A DNA stretch of 64,000 nt from Bacilli bacterium (lineage in GTDB: Bacteria > Bacillota_I > Bacilli_A > RF39 > UBA660). Position numbers and translations under genes: made by a program. Location: assembly GCA_022009835.1 (NCBI GenBank), contig CP091726.1, positions 1,240,001 to 1,304,000 of the forward strand. The letters are read 5' to 3'. The notes beneath the pieces were generated by a model, which made no database searches, had not been told where the DNA came from, and saw nothing but the letters and a program-made list of their open reading frames with translations. This document shows, one piece after another, positions 31,608 through 43,277 of this stretch (positions are counted from its first letter, which is position 1; each line of letters opens with the position of its first letter).

Positions 31608-34576
31608 TTATGGTAATAATTTATAAGGATTTGAACTGGTTCCTTTAGTAGATGGATCAACATTAACTGAAGACGACAAGAATACGACAGGATGAACATT
31701 ATATTCTTGATGTGAACTATTATAACTTAGTCCACCACTGCTACGATGGTAACATACTTGGTCATCATCTGAGTTATAATGTTGATTCAAAAACCAATAA
31801 GTACCATTAAAGTTTAACCAATTACTATTTTTACATGTTGTACTAACATTGGCTGATATTACACTACTACATTGACCGATATCAATAGCATAACCATAAT
31901 CTGATACTGATGGAAGTGCTACTTTTCCAGTCCAAGTTGTTGCATAACTACTTGATATTTTTCCGGTACTTAATTCATAATTGTACATCTGATCTGGATA
32001 TACGCCAAATGAATTCCATCCCTTCATTCCATAAGTATATGAAACAATCATATTTTTGGTAGAACCATCTTTTATTCCAATTGATGTGAAATCGCAATCA
32101 CTAGTAGGATAGGTTGTTGTTATTCCATCGCTAGTTACTGTACGTGATTTATGACAAGTTCCACTTTTGTGATTCCAATATAAACTGTTATTTACTTTCT
32201 CGGATTCATATCCGGTATTTAATAATCTCATTAGCTTAGCTTTAGTCCAATCGTTGTGTGGAGCAGTACCGTTACCACCCGACCAAGCTATTTCCCATGG
32301 ATACATTCCTATAGCATTTTTTCGCATTATCTTTACTTTACCACCAAAGATACCTATTATTCTCCATACTTCACAAGTACTAGATGATTGATTACTATAA
32401 TTACTACAGTTAAAATATACATAGTTATTTGGGTTAGCTCCATAATATCTAATATTTCCAGCATCTGCTCCTATACTAGAACTTCCTTTTCTATCATTCA
32501 TTAATAATTGAGCAGTTACTCTATTATAAGTAATACTGTTAACTGTTGCTGTGCTTTTAGTTCCATTTTTATACAAATTAGTAATGTACGTAGCAAGTGG
32601 TGTACCTATTGTATGTGTTAGACTTTTTGCTATATTACCATTACCATTACTATCTTTACAAGCACCTGCGGCTACCGTTATTGTTTTACTTCCATATGTA
32701 CTATGGGTTACTACTAATGTATATTTAGTATCACTTACTTTAGTAAAGGTTCCTTTTGTTCCTTCACTTACAGTTACACTACTTGCAGTAAATCCTGTTA
32801 CTGCTTTGCTGAAGGTGAATGTATATGTTACTGTTTTAGAAGTACTGGTATTTTTTGATATGGTTACCGTTGGTTTAACTGTATCTATTGTATGAGTTAA
32901 ACTTTTTAGATGCATTTAAATTACCAAATCTATCATTACAACTATTTGCTTTGACTGTTATTGTCTTACTTCCATCTGTTGAATGCGTTACAACTAATGT
33001 ATATGTTTTTTGGTCGATTTTGGTAAATGTTCCTTTGGTTCCTTCACTTATAGTTATATCATCTTTAGTGAATCCATATGCAGGTTCATGGAAAGATATT
33101 GTATAGGTTACAGTTCTTGATGTACTAGTATTTTTTGTTATAGTTGCAGTTGGGCCTGTGACATCCATGTATCTTGATAGGGCTATAGCACTACTATTTT
33201 TATTACCACTTATATCAATCAAATTATTTACTGGTATGCTGATTTCAGCAGTAGCAGATTCTGATACCCCAGTTATGTTTAGATTATATTTTCTATCATT
33301 AACTTTTGTAAAAGTACCTTTAGTTCCATTCGTTACTGTTATATTACTTGTTGTGAAATTACTTAATCTTTTGTTAGAAACTAAGGTGTATATTCCGTTT
33401 ACATTTTGTGATGCTTCTCCAGTTGATACTCTATCAGCATTCATATTTTGCTTTATTTCTGTTTCAGTTAATGCTCTATTATATATTCTTGCAGCATATA
33501 TGTTAGCGTTGGCGTAGTTACCATCACATCCTGTTGTATTAGGATTGCATCCAATTACCATAGGGGTTGAATCTGTTGGATTTGATATTCCTGCGGTACT
33601 TGATAGTGTTTTCTTTAATATTCCATCTACATATAGTTTTACAGTACTTCCATCATATGTACCAGTTATAGTATGATTTAAATCTGGTCCCATTGTTTCA
33701 TCGGATGAAACGGTTTTTCCTGAACCGATTGAAAATTCTGGTATACCCTTATTTAATTGTAAAACTAACCCATTACCATTATAATTACTAATTATTTGAT
33801 TTGTAGAATCAGCTGTATAACTATTTGCTTTTAAGTAAACTTCTACTGTTACAGCAGTTAAATTATTTATTTGGCCTATTCTTACATGACTATTTGTTCC
33901 ATTTAAAGTTATTGAATTGGTAGACCATGTTGAAGACTTTACTTCTCCATCATAATTACCTGATAAATCTTTCCATGCGGTGGTGCTTGATGAATGGGAA
34001 TACTCTAAATTATTACTGCCATTATAGTATCTTATCAAACCATTTTGAACAGCCATATCTTGTCCTGTTATTAATAATTCAGGAGAAGCTGTATCAATAT
34101 TTGTATCACTTATTAATGTCATATTATCTGCTTTTATAATTGTACCAGAATTTGATAATACTCCAAGTGTTACATTAGCAGTACTACTACCATTATTTTT
34201 TACTTGAATATATACTTTTTTGGTAGTACCATTACTTATACTTCCTGTTGGAACAGCAGTGTCAGTAAAATTATGGGTTACCCCTACTTCAATATCACTA
34301 CTCTCAGTTATATAGAATGAGGCGTAGTTTAAAGTAGCATTACTAGTATTATTTAGATTTATTACTGCTACTCTGATATCATTAGGTTCTAGTTCAAGAT
34401 CTATTGTTTCAATTATATCGTCTTCACTATCTAGTGTTGCATTAATGGTAATAGGATCTTTTATTTCAATAGTACTGGTAAACATAGCATAAGTAGATCC
34501 TACTCCTAAGCCTATTAGTCCTATAGCTATAATACCCAATAAATATAATGTTTTTACTGATATTTTTTTCTTTCAT
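31608..34576 (-). CDS. Large multidomain surface adhesin (LamG, Ig-like repeats)
   Basis: About 990 residues. A SipW-type signal (IGLGVGSTYAMFTSTIEIKD) is followed by a beta domain, then a LamG/concanavalin-like domain (AVTVEVYLKANSY, NIYAARIYNRALTETEI), then three Ig-like units sharing (V/I)(T/S)EGTKGTFTK with YTLVVTHST.GSKTITV. The C-terminal region has many Trp/Cys and ends YNVHPVVFLSSSVN, like DUF6273-type extracellular domains. RBS GGAGGCC. One shift near 32900 splits it into two long frames, and one lies near the start. Probably cell-surface glycan or matrix binding; the ligand is not predictable. Confidence 0.7.
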
Positions 34577-34725
34577 ATATTGGCCTCCATATTTATTTAA
34601 AAAAAGACTATGAAAAAAATTACTAATACTTCTACTAATTGCTTCATAGTTTTGATGCTCTTTTTTCTCTACCTTACTATATAATAATATCATAAACTTA
34701 GTATAAATTCAATAGTAAAATCGTT

Positions 34726-34793
34726 TATGAGTAAGACTTTTATAAAAAGGCTTACTCATACCACGGAAGACTTACATGGTAAGGCTGAAGGGG
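34726..34793. repeat. Tandem-hairpin AGAC/GGCT element, copy 2
   Basis: On plus: hairpin 1 at 34726-34760 (arms TATGAGTAAG/CTTACTCATA around AC..GG) and hairpin 2 at 34761-34793 (CCACGGA-AGACTTAC-ATG-GTAAGGCT-GAAGGGG). Both tops have AGAC facing GGCT. It is followed by CAAAAG. It lies between the radical SAM gene terminator and the adhesin promoter region. Confidence 0.75.
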
Positions 34794-34811
34794 CAAAAGA
34801 AAAAAATACCT

Positions 34812-35715
34812 TTATATTATGGTATCTCCTTTAAATTTTGGTATAAAGCTCTCACTTTGACTTTCTTCTTCTTGAATGAAACAATTTCTTACTCCTATTT
34901 CATAAGCATAGTCAATTAGTTTATTGTATTCGTTATTATCTACTTTTTGATTTAATTCATGATATTTTAGCTTTCTAGTTATAGTATATTGATTCATTAT
35001 GCTATATATTATGTTATTTTTATAATTTTTATATAAGTATGTTATGATACTCCTACTATCTTCATAATTATTTGGTAATACTAGATGTCTTACTATTACA
35101 CCTTTTTGTAAAAGGCCTTCTTTATTATATCGCGGTTTACCTACTTGTCTATACATTTCTCTTAGGGCTGAATCCGCTACTGAAAAGTAGTCTTTAACAC
35201 TAGAATACTTTCCTAGTTCGTTATTATAGTATTTAAAATCTGGTAAGTAAATATCAATTAAACCATCTAGTAATTTTAATGTTTCTTCTTTTTCATACCC
35301 TGATGTATTATATACTATTGGTATTGTTAAACCGTTATTTTTAGCAATAATAATACTTTCTTTTTATTAAGGGAACATAGTGTGTTGGGGTTACTAGATT
35401 GATATTAGCCGCTGATAGGCTTTGTAATTCTAACATAATATTGGCAAGCCTCTCAGTAGTTATTTCTTCGCCTTGAGCTTTAATACTTATATCGTAGTTT
35501 TGGCAATAGACACATCTTAAGTTACAATGGGAAAAGAAAATGGTTCCTGATCCATACTTACCAGTTAGAGGGGGTTCTTCCCATTCATGGAGATGGTAAC
35601 CTCCTATTGCTATTTTGTTGCTTGCCATACAATAACCTAGTTCATTTTTATTTCTGTTTACATTACAATTTCTTGGACATAAATTGCAGTTATTTAATAG
35701 TTCTTCCATATACAT
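34812..35715 (-). CDS. PflX-like radical SAM protein
   Basis: About 300 residues. N-terminal Cys-rich stretch (NNCNLCPRNCNVNR, ELGYCMAS), then the radical SAM cluster HCNLRCVYCQNYDISIKAQG (C-x3-C-x2-C). This order is typical of COG1313 PflX, homologues of pyruvate formate-lyase activases. The C-terminal half (RQVGKPRYNKEGLLQKGVIV, RHLVLPNN) follows after a shift near 35340. The reaction of PflX proteins is unknown. The start is at 35715 or 35709; no good RBS is visible. A terminator at 34806-34825 overlaps the stop. Confidence 0.75.
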
Positions 35716-35756
35716 CACATATATATTGTAATATAAAAAGATAGGCTTTGTAAAGT

Positions 35757-36602
35757 CTATCTATTTGTTAATATTATACATACAACAATTGTTATTAGAA
35801 GTAAGATAGTTCCAATATTGATAAAGCCTTTACTTTTTTGTCTTTTTGGAATATCTAATTTTATTCTAGGCATAGTACTAGTAAATTCTAGGTTGTCTCC
35901 TATTAACTTAACTTTTTGAACACTTGGAAGTGGCATGTTTTTTATTTTTTCATCACTTATACCATTGCATTCTTTTATTTTTTCTATATCTATTTGGTCT
36001 TTTTCTCTATTTAGGGTGAGCTTATCCGCTATTATTTGTTCTAGAGATACACACATATATTTTTTATTATCTGATGAGACATAAGGCATAATATATTCAC
36101 TTAACTTAGCAGGTATTTTTTTAATAATTCCTATTCTATTATGACAGTCAAAAAGAGTATTCAATAATACCATCTTCTTTTTCTTCATATACTGAGATAT
36201 TTACTTTTTAATTTTATCAATTATTACTTGAAGTCCATAATCAATATTATTTATGGTATATGTTAGGCTATCTCTTTTGGGGTCATATAAGTCATTTTTA
36301 CGAAATATCTCTCTAATCATAGGAATATCTTTCTTACTACAAATTAAATCTAAGTTGTTATGTTTTCTTGTTGATGATTCTCCTAGTAAAAGGTATGGTA
36401 CTAGACCTCCTCTTAGATATAGTTTAGCGGTCGTTTTATTCATTTTGTTTACTTGATTATATACTTTAACAATATCTTCATAAGGAAAGCCTACTTTTTT
36501 TCCATATTTTTCTTTATATGCCGCTATACTATTATTGAAAAATAGTATCTATCCTTGTTTTAATTATATTTATTTCTTCATTTCTATTTTTTTAAATGCC
36601 AT
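35757..36602 (-). CDS. Nucleotidyltransferase-fold protein with C-terminal membrane helix
   Basis: About 280 residues across two or three shifts. LYLRGGLVPYLLLGESSTR and KHNNLDLICSKKD resemble the G-G/D-x-D core of MNT/AbiEii-like nucleotidyltransferases. YMCVSLEQIIADKLTLNREK followed by DQIDI matches the K...R-x-K-D-x-x-D element near their end. It finishes with a helix FINIGTILLLITIVVCIIL and a short tail, so the enzyme would face the cytoplasm from the membrane. No antitoxin-like partner is evident beyond the small frame at 36605-36721. Function open: nucleotide transfer to protein or RNA is possible. Confidence 0.5.
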
Positions 36603-36604
36603 AA

Positions 36605-36721
36605 TTAGTTTTTTTGTTTGTTTTCTTCAGGAACATACATTGACATTTCTTCTAGTAATTTTATTTTTTTCTTCAATATATTGTTCTATTTCTTTGTTCT
36701 TTTTCTTCCACTTGTCTTCAC
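36605..36721 (-). CDS. Small acidic/basic helical protein, about 38 residues
   Basis: A GTG start at 36721 follows AGGTGA by 6 bases. After removing one A it reads KEIEQYIEEKIKLLEEMSMY ending PEENKQKN. A TTGACT-like box lies upstream within the glyS 3' region. The stop is 3 bases before the ATG of the nucleotidyltransferase-fold gene, so the two are probably co-transcribed. It could be an antitoxin-like partner, but no family is recognised and its reality rests on RBS and coupling. Confidence 0.4.
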
Positions 36722-36802
36722 CTGCTACTTTATATAAGTCAATTATATCATAATAAAAGTTAATATGTAAAGAAAAAAAAAGAGAAAATTGTTCTTTTTT
36801 TG

Positions 36803-38183
36803 TTAGAACTTTATTTTTCTCTTCAATATAATTTTCGATATCTTCTATTTTGATAGTATCTTGTTTCATGGTATCTCTATCTCTTATAGTTACTGTTCCA
36901 TTATTTATGGTGTCATCATCGATAGTTATACATAGTGGTGTTCCTAGAGCATCCTCTCTACGATATCTTTTACCAATACTACCACTTTCATCATAAGTTA
37001 TCATAAATGTTTTAGATAGTTTACGATAGATTTCCATAGCTTTATCACTATGATATTTTTTTACTAGTGGTAAAATACATGCTTTATATGGTGCTAGATA
37101 TGGATGGAATTTCATTACTTCTCTAGTAGTTCCATCTTCTAGACTTTCTTCTGTATAACTATCACATAATACTGTTAAAATAGTTCTTTCTACTCCTACT
37201 GATGGTTCAATAACATAAGGTATATATCTTTCATTAGTTTCTGGATCAATATAATCCATACTTTTTCCTGATACTTTTTGATGACATTTTAAATCATAAT
37301 CTGTACGAGAGGCTATTCCCCATAATTCTCCCCAACCAAATGGAAATAGATATTCTATATCAGTAGTAGCATTGCTATAAAATGATAATTCTTCTTTAGA
37401 GTGGTCTCTTAATCTTAATTTATCTTTATTTATACCTAGTGATAATAGGTAATTATAGCAATAATCTTTATAATATTTATGCCATTCTAATTCAGTTCCT
37501 GGTTTGCAGAAGAACTCCAATTCCATTTGTTCAAATTCTCTTACTCTGAAGATGAAGTTTCCTGGTGTTATTTCATTTCTAAATGATTTACCAACTTGAC
37601 CTATTCCAAATGGTACTTTTAGTCGCATACTTCTTTGAACATTTTGAAAATTGACAAATATTCCTTGAGCAGTTTCTGGTCTTAGGTATATTGTAGCTTT
37701 AGCATCTTCAGTTACTCCTTGAAATGTTTTAAACATTAAATTAAATTGTCTTATATCAGTGAAATTACTCTTGCCACATTTTGGACATGGTACTTTATTT
37801 TCTTTGATATAGTTCATCATCTCTTCACTAGTCATTTGATCTCCTAGTTCAGAAGATGTATACTCATCAATTAGTTTATCTGCTCTATGACGAGTTTTGC
37901 ATTCTTTACAATCCATTTTTGGATCAGAAAATGTTTTTAAATGTCCTGATGCTTCCCATGTTTTGGGATTCATAAGAATAGCACTATCTAATCCAACATT
38001 ATTTTCATCTTCTTGTATAAACTTTTTTAACCATGCTTTTTTTACATTATCTTTTAATAAGGCTCCTACTGGTCCAAAATCCCAAGTATTAGCAAGGCCT
38101 CCATATATTTCACTTCCTTGAAATATAAATCCATATTGTTTACAAAAGTTTACTATTTTATCCATATCTACTTTGTTATTCAT
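36803..38183 (-). CDS. glyS: Glycyl-tRNA synthetase, dimeric type
   Basis: About 459 residues of class II GlyRS. FQGSEIYGGLANTWDFGPVG (motif 1 region), YLRPETAQGIFVNF, GIGQVGKSFRNEITPGNFIF and RVREFEQMELEFF (motif 2), then VIEPSVGVERTILTVL (motif 3) and the anticodon-binding domain LAPYKACILPLVKK. A Cys4 zinc site is visible (CKECKTRHRAD, CPKCGKSNF). The frame runs intact to the C-terminus; one extra A near 36820 causes read-through past the expected ending YIEEKIKF. A T-rich terminator follows. Charges tRNA-Gly. Confidence 0.95.
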
Positions 38184-38251
38184 ATTATTCCTTCTTTTCT
38201 AATTTTTATATAATATCACATTTGATAGTTTTTATTCAATAATTTCATATA

Positions 38252-39508
38252 TTAATTTTTGTATTTTTCTTTGAGTTCTTTGGTTATGGTAAAGAGTTTA
38301 CTTTCATCTATTTGTGGTAATTCTTTATTAGTATATAGAGTTAAGATTGGTTCTCCTATTGAAACTTTATCATTTATATTTTTTTGTTTATTATTATACC
38401 AGCAGAATAGTCAATTTTGTCTTCTTTTGTTTTACGTCCTGCTCCTAGAAGGCTCGATAGTTTTGCTAGTTCTAAAGAATGTAGGTTAGTTAAATAACCT
38501 TCCTCTTTACTTTTTTTATTTGATATTCATAATTACTTCGTGGTAATTTGGTTATATCTCCTTTTTGATATTTGACAAACTCTAATAATTTATTATATGC
38601 TTCCTTATTTTGTAATACTTCAAGTACTTTTCTTTTAGCTTCATCATAAGGAATATTTAGGGCTAATTTTATCATATAACTTGATAATTCAATACATAAC
38701 TTAGTTAAATTGTTATCTGGATGGTAATATAAGGTATTAAGGGCCTCTAATACTTCAAGGGAATTACCAATATTATTTCCTAAAGGTATATCCATATTAG
38801 TAAGAAGACAAACTACTTTCATGTTATTTTCTTTTCCTATTTTTATCATTATATCTGCTAGATGATGTGCTGATGGTAAGTCTTTGATTAGGGCTCCCTC
38901 TCCTACTTTGATATCTAATACAAGATTCTTTGAACCAGAGGCAATCTTTTTACTCATGATTGAAGAGGCAATTAAAGGTATTGACTCGGTAGTTCCAGTT
39001 ACATCTCTCAAGGCATATATTTTTTTATCCGCTATTGCAATACTTTCAGTTTGACTTGTTATGGCCATGCCTATTGTTTCTATTTCTTTGATGAACTCTT
39101 CTTTTGTTAAGTTAACATTTAAGCCTGGTATACTTTCTAATTTGTCGATTGTTCCTCCTGTATAACCTAATGCTCTACCACTCATTTTGGCTACTTTACC
39201 TCCTAATGAGGCTACTATTGGAGATATTATAAGGGTGGTTTTATCTCCTACTCCACCGGTTGAGTGCTTATCGACAACATTACTTAGACTACTTAAATCT
39301 AAAATACTTCCTGATAACATCATATATTTGGTTAGATTTATGATTTCATTATCAGTCATACCATTTATAGCAATAGCCATAAGTAATGAGGACATTTGAT
39401 AATCTTTTTATTTCTCCTTTTACAAAGTTATCTATTGTGTATTTTATTTCTGCTTCAGTTAATTCTTCTTTGTTCTTCTTTTTTTATTATTATATCTATT
39501 ATATTCAT
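38252..39508 (-). CDS. pdp: Pyrimidine-nucleoside phosphorylase
   Basis: About 418 residues. The signature KHSTGGVGDKTTLIISPIVA (phosphate/nucleoside site) is followed by KMSGRALGYTGGTIDKLESI, ALRDVTGTTESIPLIASSIM and LVLDIKVGEGA. The C-terminal alpha/beta hammerhead domain (LGAGRKTKEDKIDYSAGI) is reached after one shift. Converts uridine/thymidine plus phosphate to base and (deoxy)ribose-1-phosphate for salvage. Starts at 39508 after GAAGGTGG. Two shifts near 39410-39480. Neighbours are glyS and the 39588 element, with no other salvage genes. Confidence 0.92.
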
Positions 39509-39587
39509 GGTTCCACCTTCTTATTTTTTTCATTATTAATATATCACAATTTTGATTGGTAATCAAGTATATGAAGATAAAATGTTT

Positions 39588-39641
39588 TATGATGGAGACC
39601 TTAGGCTCCATCATACCCCGGAAGACTACAGGCTGAAGGGG
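39588..39641. repeat. Tandem-hairpin AGAC/GGCT element, copy 3
   Basis: On plus: hairpin 1 at 39588-39615 (TATGATGGAG/CTCCATCATA around AC-CTTA-GG) and hairpin 2 at 39616-39641 (CCCC-GGA-AGAC-TACA-GGCT-GAA-GGGG). Shares TATGA...TCATACC and CGGAAGAC...GGCTGAAGGGG with copy 2, with compensating changes in the variable stems. Confidence 0.8.
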
Positions 39642-39648
39642 ACAAAAA

Positions 39649-39669
39649 AAGTGAGCTTTGCACTCACTT
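39649..39669 (-). terminator. Terminator of the YihY gene
   Basis: AAGTGAG-CTTTGCA-CTCACTT followed on minus by TTTTTTG. It sits between the gene at 39762 and element copy 3. Confidence 0.8.
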
Positions 39670-39761
39670 AAGTCATATAAGACCCTCTTCTAAGGAGATA
39701 ATAGTATTACTAATTGTAGTCTGTGATTTTAATAATACTATCTATATTATTATGTTGTTTT

Positions 39762-40588
39762 TTTATGATTTATTATACTTCATTGTATTTATTACTATAC
39801 CTAATATTAGAATAAAACTTAAGGTGTATACCCATATTAGTAGAATGATAATATTAGATAATCCTCCATATACTAAATCGTATCTTCCAAAAATAATTTA
39901 TATAATAACCAAAAAAATAGCGGTAAAAGCATACCCAACCAACAGTAGTTATGAAGGCTCCAATAGTTGTTTCTTCACTTTTGATATCTTTAGATGGAGC
40001 TATTTGATATATTAGTTTAATGTTAAGGAAAATTATTAGGAAGGTTACTGGCCATTTAATGGCTTTATATATTAGTAATAATTCATCAATTATATTTTCA
40101 AATGGTTTATGTTCAGAGAAGAGTTTTAATATTTGATCACCAAGCATTGGGAATAGTACTAAGAATAGTAATAGTAGAATGATAATTAATAGAATGATAA
40201 CTGATTTTAATCTATCTTTAATAGGACTACTATTGTCTATTTTATATAGGGTGTTTGAAGCATCAATGATGGCATACATTCCATTAGCCGCAATAACAAA
40301 AGTTATGATATTTAATAGGCCGACACTGAAGTCAAAACTTTGTCCTGAAATAGCTCCTACTACAACTTTACTGGCATAACTTGGTAAAAGATCATTTAGT
40401 AAACCGATGACAGTATCCATGGAAACGGAAAAGAAGCCTGCTACAATAACAATGATTGTTAGAATAGGAATGGTTGCTAGAACAAAGCTATATGATAAGT
40501 AGGCAGGCAAAATCCTAAGCTCTTTTAGGCTTAAGATTTCTAGTAATTTTTTTAGATACTTTTTGACTTTGGCTAATATTTTTTGCAT
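39762..40588 (-). CDS. YihY/BrkB-family membrane protein
   Basis: About 275 residues with six hydrophobic segments. Recognised by LPAYLSYSFVLATIPILTII, the Gly/Ser-rich re-entrant region, YAIIDASNTLYKIDNSSPI, then KWPVTFLIIFLNIKLIYQIA and, after a shift near 39895, YGGLSNIIILLIWVYTLSF. The family is misnamed RNase BN; its transport or envelope role is unresolved. The stop and the terminator at 39649 are consistent. The downstream neighbour on the same strand is element copy 3. Confidence 0.88.
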
Positions 40589-40589
40589 A

Positions 40590-42621
40590 TTAGTTTTCCT
40601 TTTGTTTTCTCATGTCAATGGTTGCTTCATTGATAGCATCATCAACAGTTTTTACATCGTCTTCAATCATACTATAACCAATAGCGGCTCCATAACCATA
40701 AGGTAATTCTTTTTAATTCTTTATATATTTTTCTAGTATAACTAATTACTTCTTTTTCTGTATAACCAACCATATATACTAGGAACTCGTTTCCGTCAGT
40801 TCTTACAATATCGGTATTTGGTTCTTGATTTACGATTAGGACACTGGCTGCTTTTTTGATAATGGTATCGCCTTCTTCATGACCATGACTGTCATTAATA
40901 TTCTTGATGTTGTTTAGGTCGATGACTACAAAGGCTTGTGGATAAATGACATTGTCATCCCATTCTTTAATTTTTAGATTTAGATAAGCTCTATTTTTTA
41001 GGGATGTCATAGTGTCAATATATTTTAATTTGTCATTATCTTTAACTGTAATACTACTACTCTTTTTCTTTTTGATAATGAATATTATGAATATAGCTAG
41101 TAGTATTAGTAGTACTCCTACTAAGAAGGCCGCTAATAAGCTAAACTCATATATTTTGGAGTTAGTATTAGTTTTGTATTTGATAGTATTATAATCAACA
41201 GTTGATACATAATAACTAAACATTTTACTAAATACTTCGTTTTTGTTAACATCTCTAATAACAAAACTATATTCATAAGTTAATTTATCAGTATATATTT
41301 CTTTTGTAATTTGTAAACTTATTGTTTTTATAGTAATTATATGTGTCTTTGTCTATTACTACAATACTATTATTTTTTTAATATTTCTTAATAGTTCATC
41401 AGTATTGTCGTAGCAGATAGTTTTGATGCCATTACTTGTTAGATAATCATTTAGATAACTGCCTTTTTAGAGTTACTACTTCTTTATCTTTTAGTCCTTT
41501 AATACTATTTATACTAAAGTAATCTTTAGATAGTACAACATAATCTTCGCTAAATGGTGATGATGTTGTAATGGTATCAATATTTAGACCATTTAGGTTG
41601 AAGTTAGCAAAGGCTAAATCTAGTTCTCCTCTCGATAAGGCATTTTTTAATTCTTCGATATTTTTATATGATATTACTTTGAAATCAACATCAAATAAAT
41701 CTTCGAAACCACTTAAGTAATTAGAGATGGTACCTACAAAATCTTTTTCTTCTTTAGCAGTAAATGGCATGTATGTTATGTAGCCTACTGTATAAGATGA
41801 TGAGTTATAGCCCATCTTCTCTACTTCGGTAATGTTGTTAGCTAGAAAAAATTCATTTAGGAAATTAGTTTTATAAGCTTCGCTTTGTTTTTCAGTTTGA
41901 TAATTTTTGTAATACTTCTTCATGATGTTTAATAAGGTTTTATTATTTATGGTTAAGACATAACTTTTGGATATGTCCGTTAAATGATATAGGATATTTA
42001 AATCATTTTCCATAATAAAATCTATATACATGTTATATGGCAGAATTATATATTCTAATTCTTTATTGTCTAGGGCTGTTTTTAGTTCAGTAATATCTTC
42101 CTTTTGTGTATATGAGATATTTCTTACTGATGTTAAGGTATTACTTACTACTGATAAGTCACTTGTAAGTACTCCTACTACTTTGTTGTCAATGTCATAA
42201 ATAGTATCTATACTTTCTTTATTAGGACTTATTAGAACATAGTTATCTTTATATAGTAAGATATCTTGATCAGTCAAAGCAGTATTATTATCTAACACTC
42301 TAAAAGATGTATCTTTTAATGTGGTACTGCTACTTATTTGATACGATACTTTATTAAAGTTTATTCCGTAAGTATTGGTAAAATCTTCTAGTAAATTAAA
42401 GATTACACCTTTACCGTTCTTACCATAGACTGGTACATCATTATAGACACTAACATCAATAACGGTACTGGTATTATCATTAATCCATTTCTTTTTCAAG
42501 AATAGAAAAAAACTAGAATCATCTTTACTATAGTTTAGGATAAAAATTAGTAAACTTACAACAAAAAAAGTACTCCTACTAAAATTAGTACTATTATTTT
42601 TATTATTTCTCTTTTTTTCAT
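40590..42621 (-). CDS. Two periplasmic-binding-type domains plus degenerate GGDEF domain
   Basis: About 675 residues. N-terminal helix (IIKIIVLILVGVLFVVSLLI), then two SBP_bac_3-like domains (VSVYNDVPVYGKNGKGVIFN; YTVGYITYMPFTAKEEKDFV). A second helix (FSLLAAFLVGVLLILLAIFI) leads into a cytoplasmic GGDEF-type domain: DTMTSLKNRAYLN, AFVVIDLNNIKNINDSHGHE and IVRTDGNEFLVY. The signature GG(D/E)EF is DGNEF here, with Asn at a metal/catalytic position, so cyclic-di-GMP synthesis is unlikely. An extracellular ligand sensor signalling through a degenerate output is the likely role. The ATG at 42621 has AGGAG at proper spacing. Confidence 0.75.
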
Positions 42622-42630
42622 ATTGCACTC

Positions 42631-43097
42631 CTAACTCTTTACCCATGTTATGCTATCTAAATTATGATGTTTGTTACCTGTTATTACAGTATCTTTTTCT
42701 TCACCTTTCCATTTTAAGAAAAATGAGAAATCATAATATTTTTAATTCGTCTTCACTATAATTGTCTAAGGTGTTGACTGCGATTTCTTTGGCTTTTTCA
42801 ACAGTAATACCATCTTTTAGTTCAATAGTTGTGTAGACAATTTTGCCTTGTAATCTTGTTTCTACTTTTTCGACTAGTTCAGTATCTTCTACTTCTTTTT
42901 TAACTGACTCATAAGTTTCATTACTTATTTTCACTTTGTCGATACCATCTAGTCTATTACCATATTTATTTGATGAACCTCCTATTAAAAGTTCAATAAA
43001 AAAATTATCAATAGTATAATTACAAATATAATAGTTAGTAGTAATAATATAGCTAATCCTTTGTTTTTTTGTTTATCCATTTCTTTATTTTTTCCAT
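42631..43097 (-). CDS. Small single-pass membrane protein
   Basis: About 150 residues. After one A is restored it reads MEKNKEMDKQKNKGLAILLL with a hydrophobic helix, then an exposed domain (SNETYESVKKEVEDTELVEK, VYTTIELKDGITVEKAKEIA) and an end with WKGEEKDTVITGNKHH. AAGGAG precedes the start. Ends 10 bases before the SBP-GGDEF gene, so the two are probably one operon and may form one signalling unit. Family not recognised. Confidence 0.55.
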
Positions 43098-43223
43098 ATA
43101 TTATCTCCTTCTTATCTAATATAATATTATTATACTATAAAGATAAATATTTATCAATAGAAAGAATGTGGTTTTTTATTTTAGGAAAGGCCACTACTAA
43201 AGATAGTTATTTTATTTTGATAG

Positions 43224-43252
43224 TTTACATTTATATTCGTTTTTGCTATAAT
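43224..43252 (+). promoter_or_regulatory. Promoter of mgtC
   Basis: TTTACA (43224-43229), 17-base spacer, TATAAT (43247-43252) on plus. The leader to the start codon is short (about 20 bases). Confidence 0.75.
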
Positions 43253-43277
43253 ATTGATAGAGAATATGGAGGAAGTT

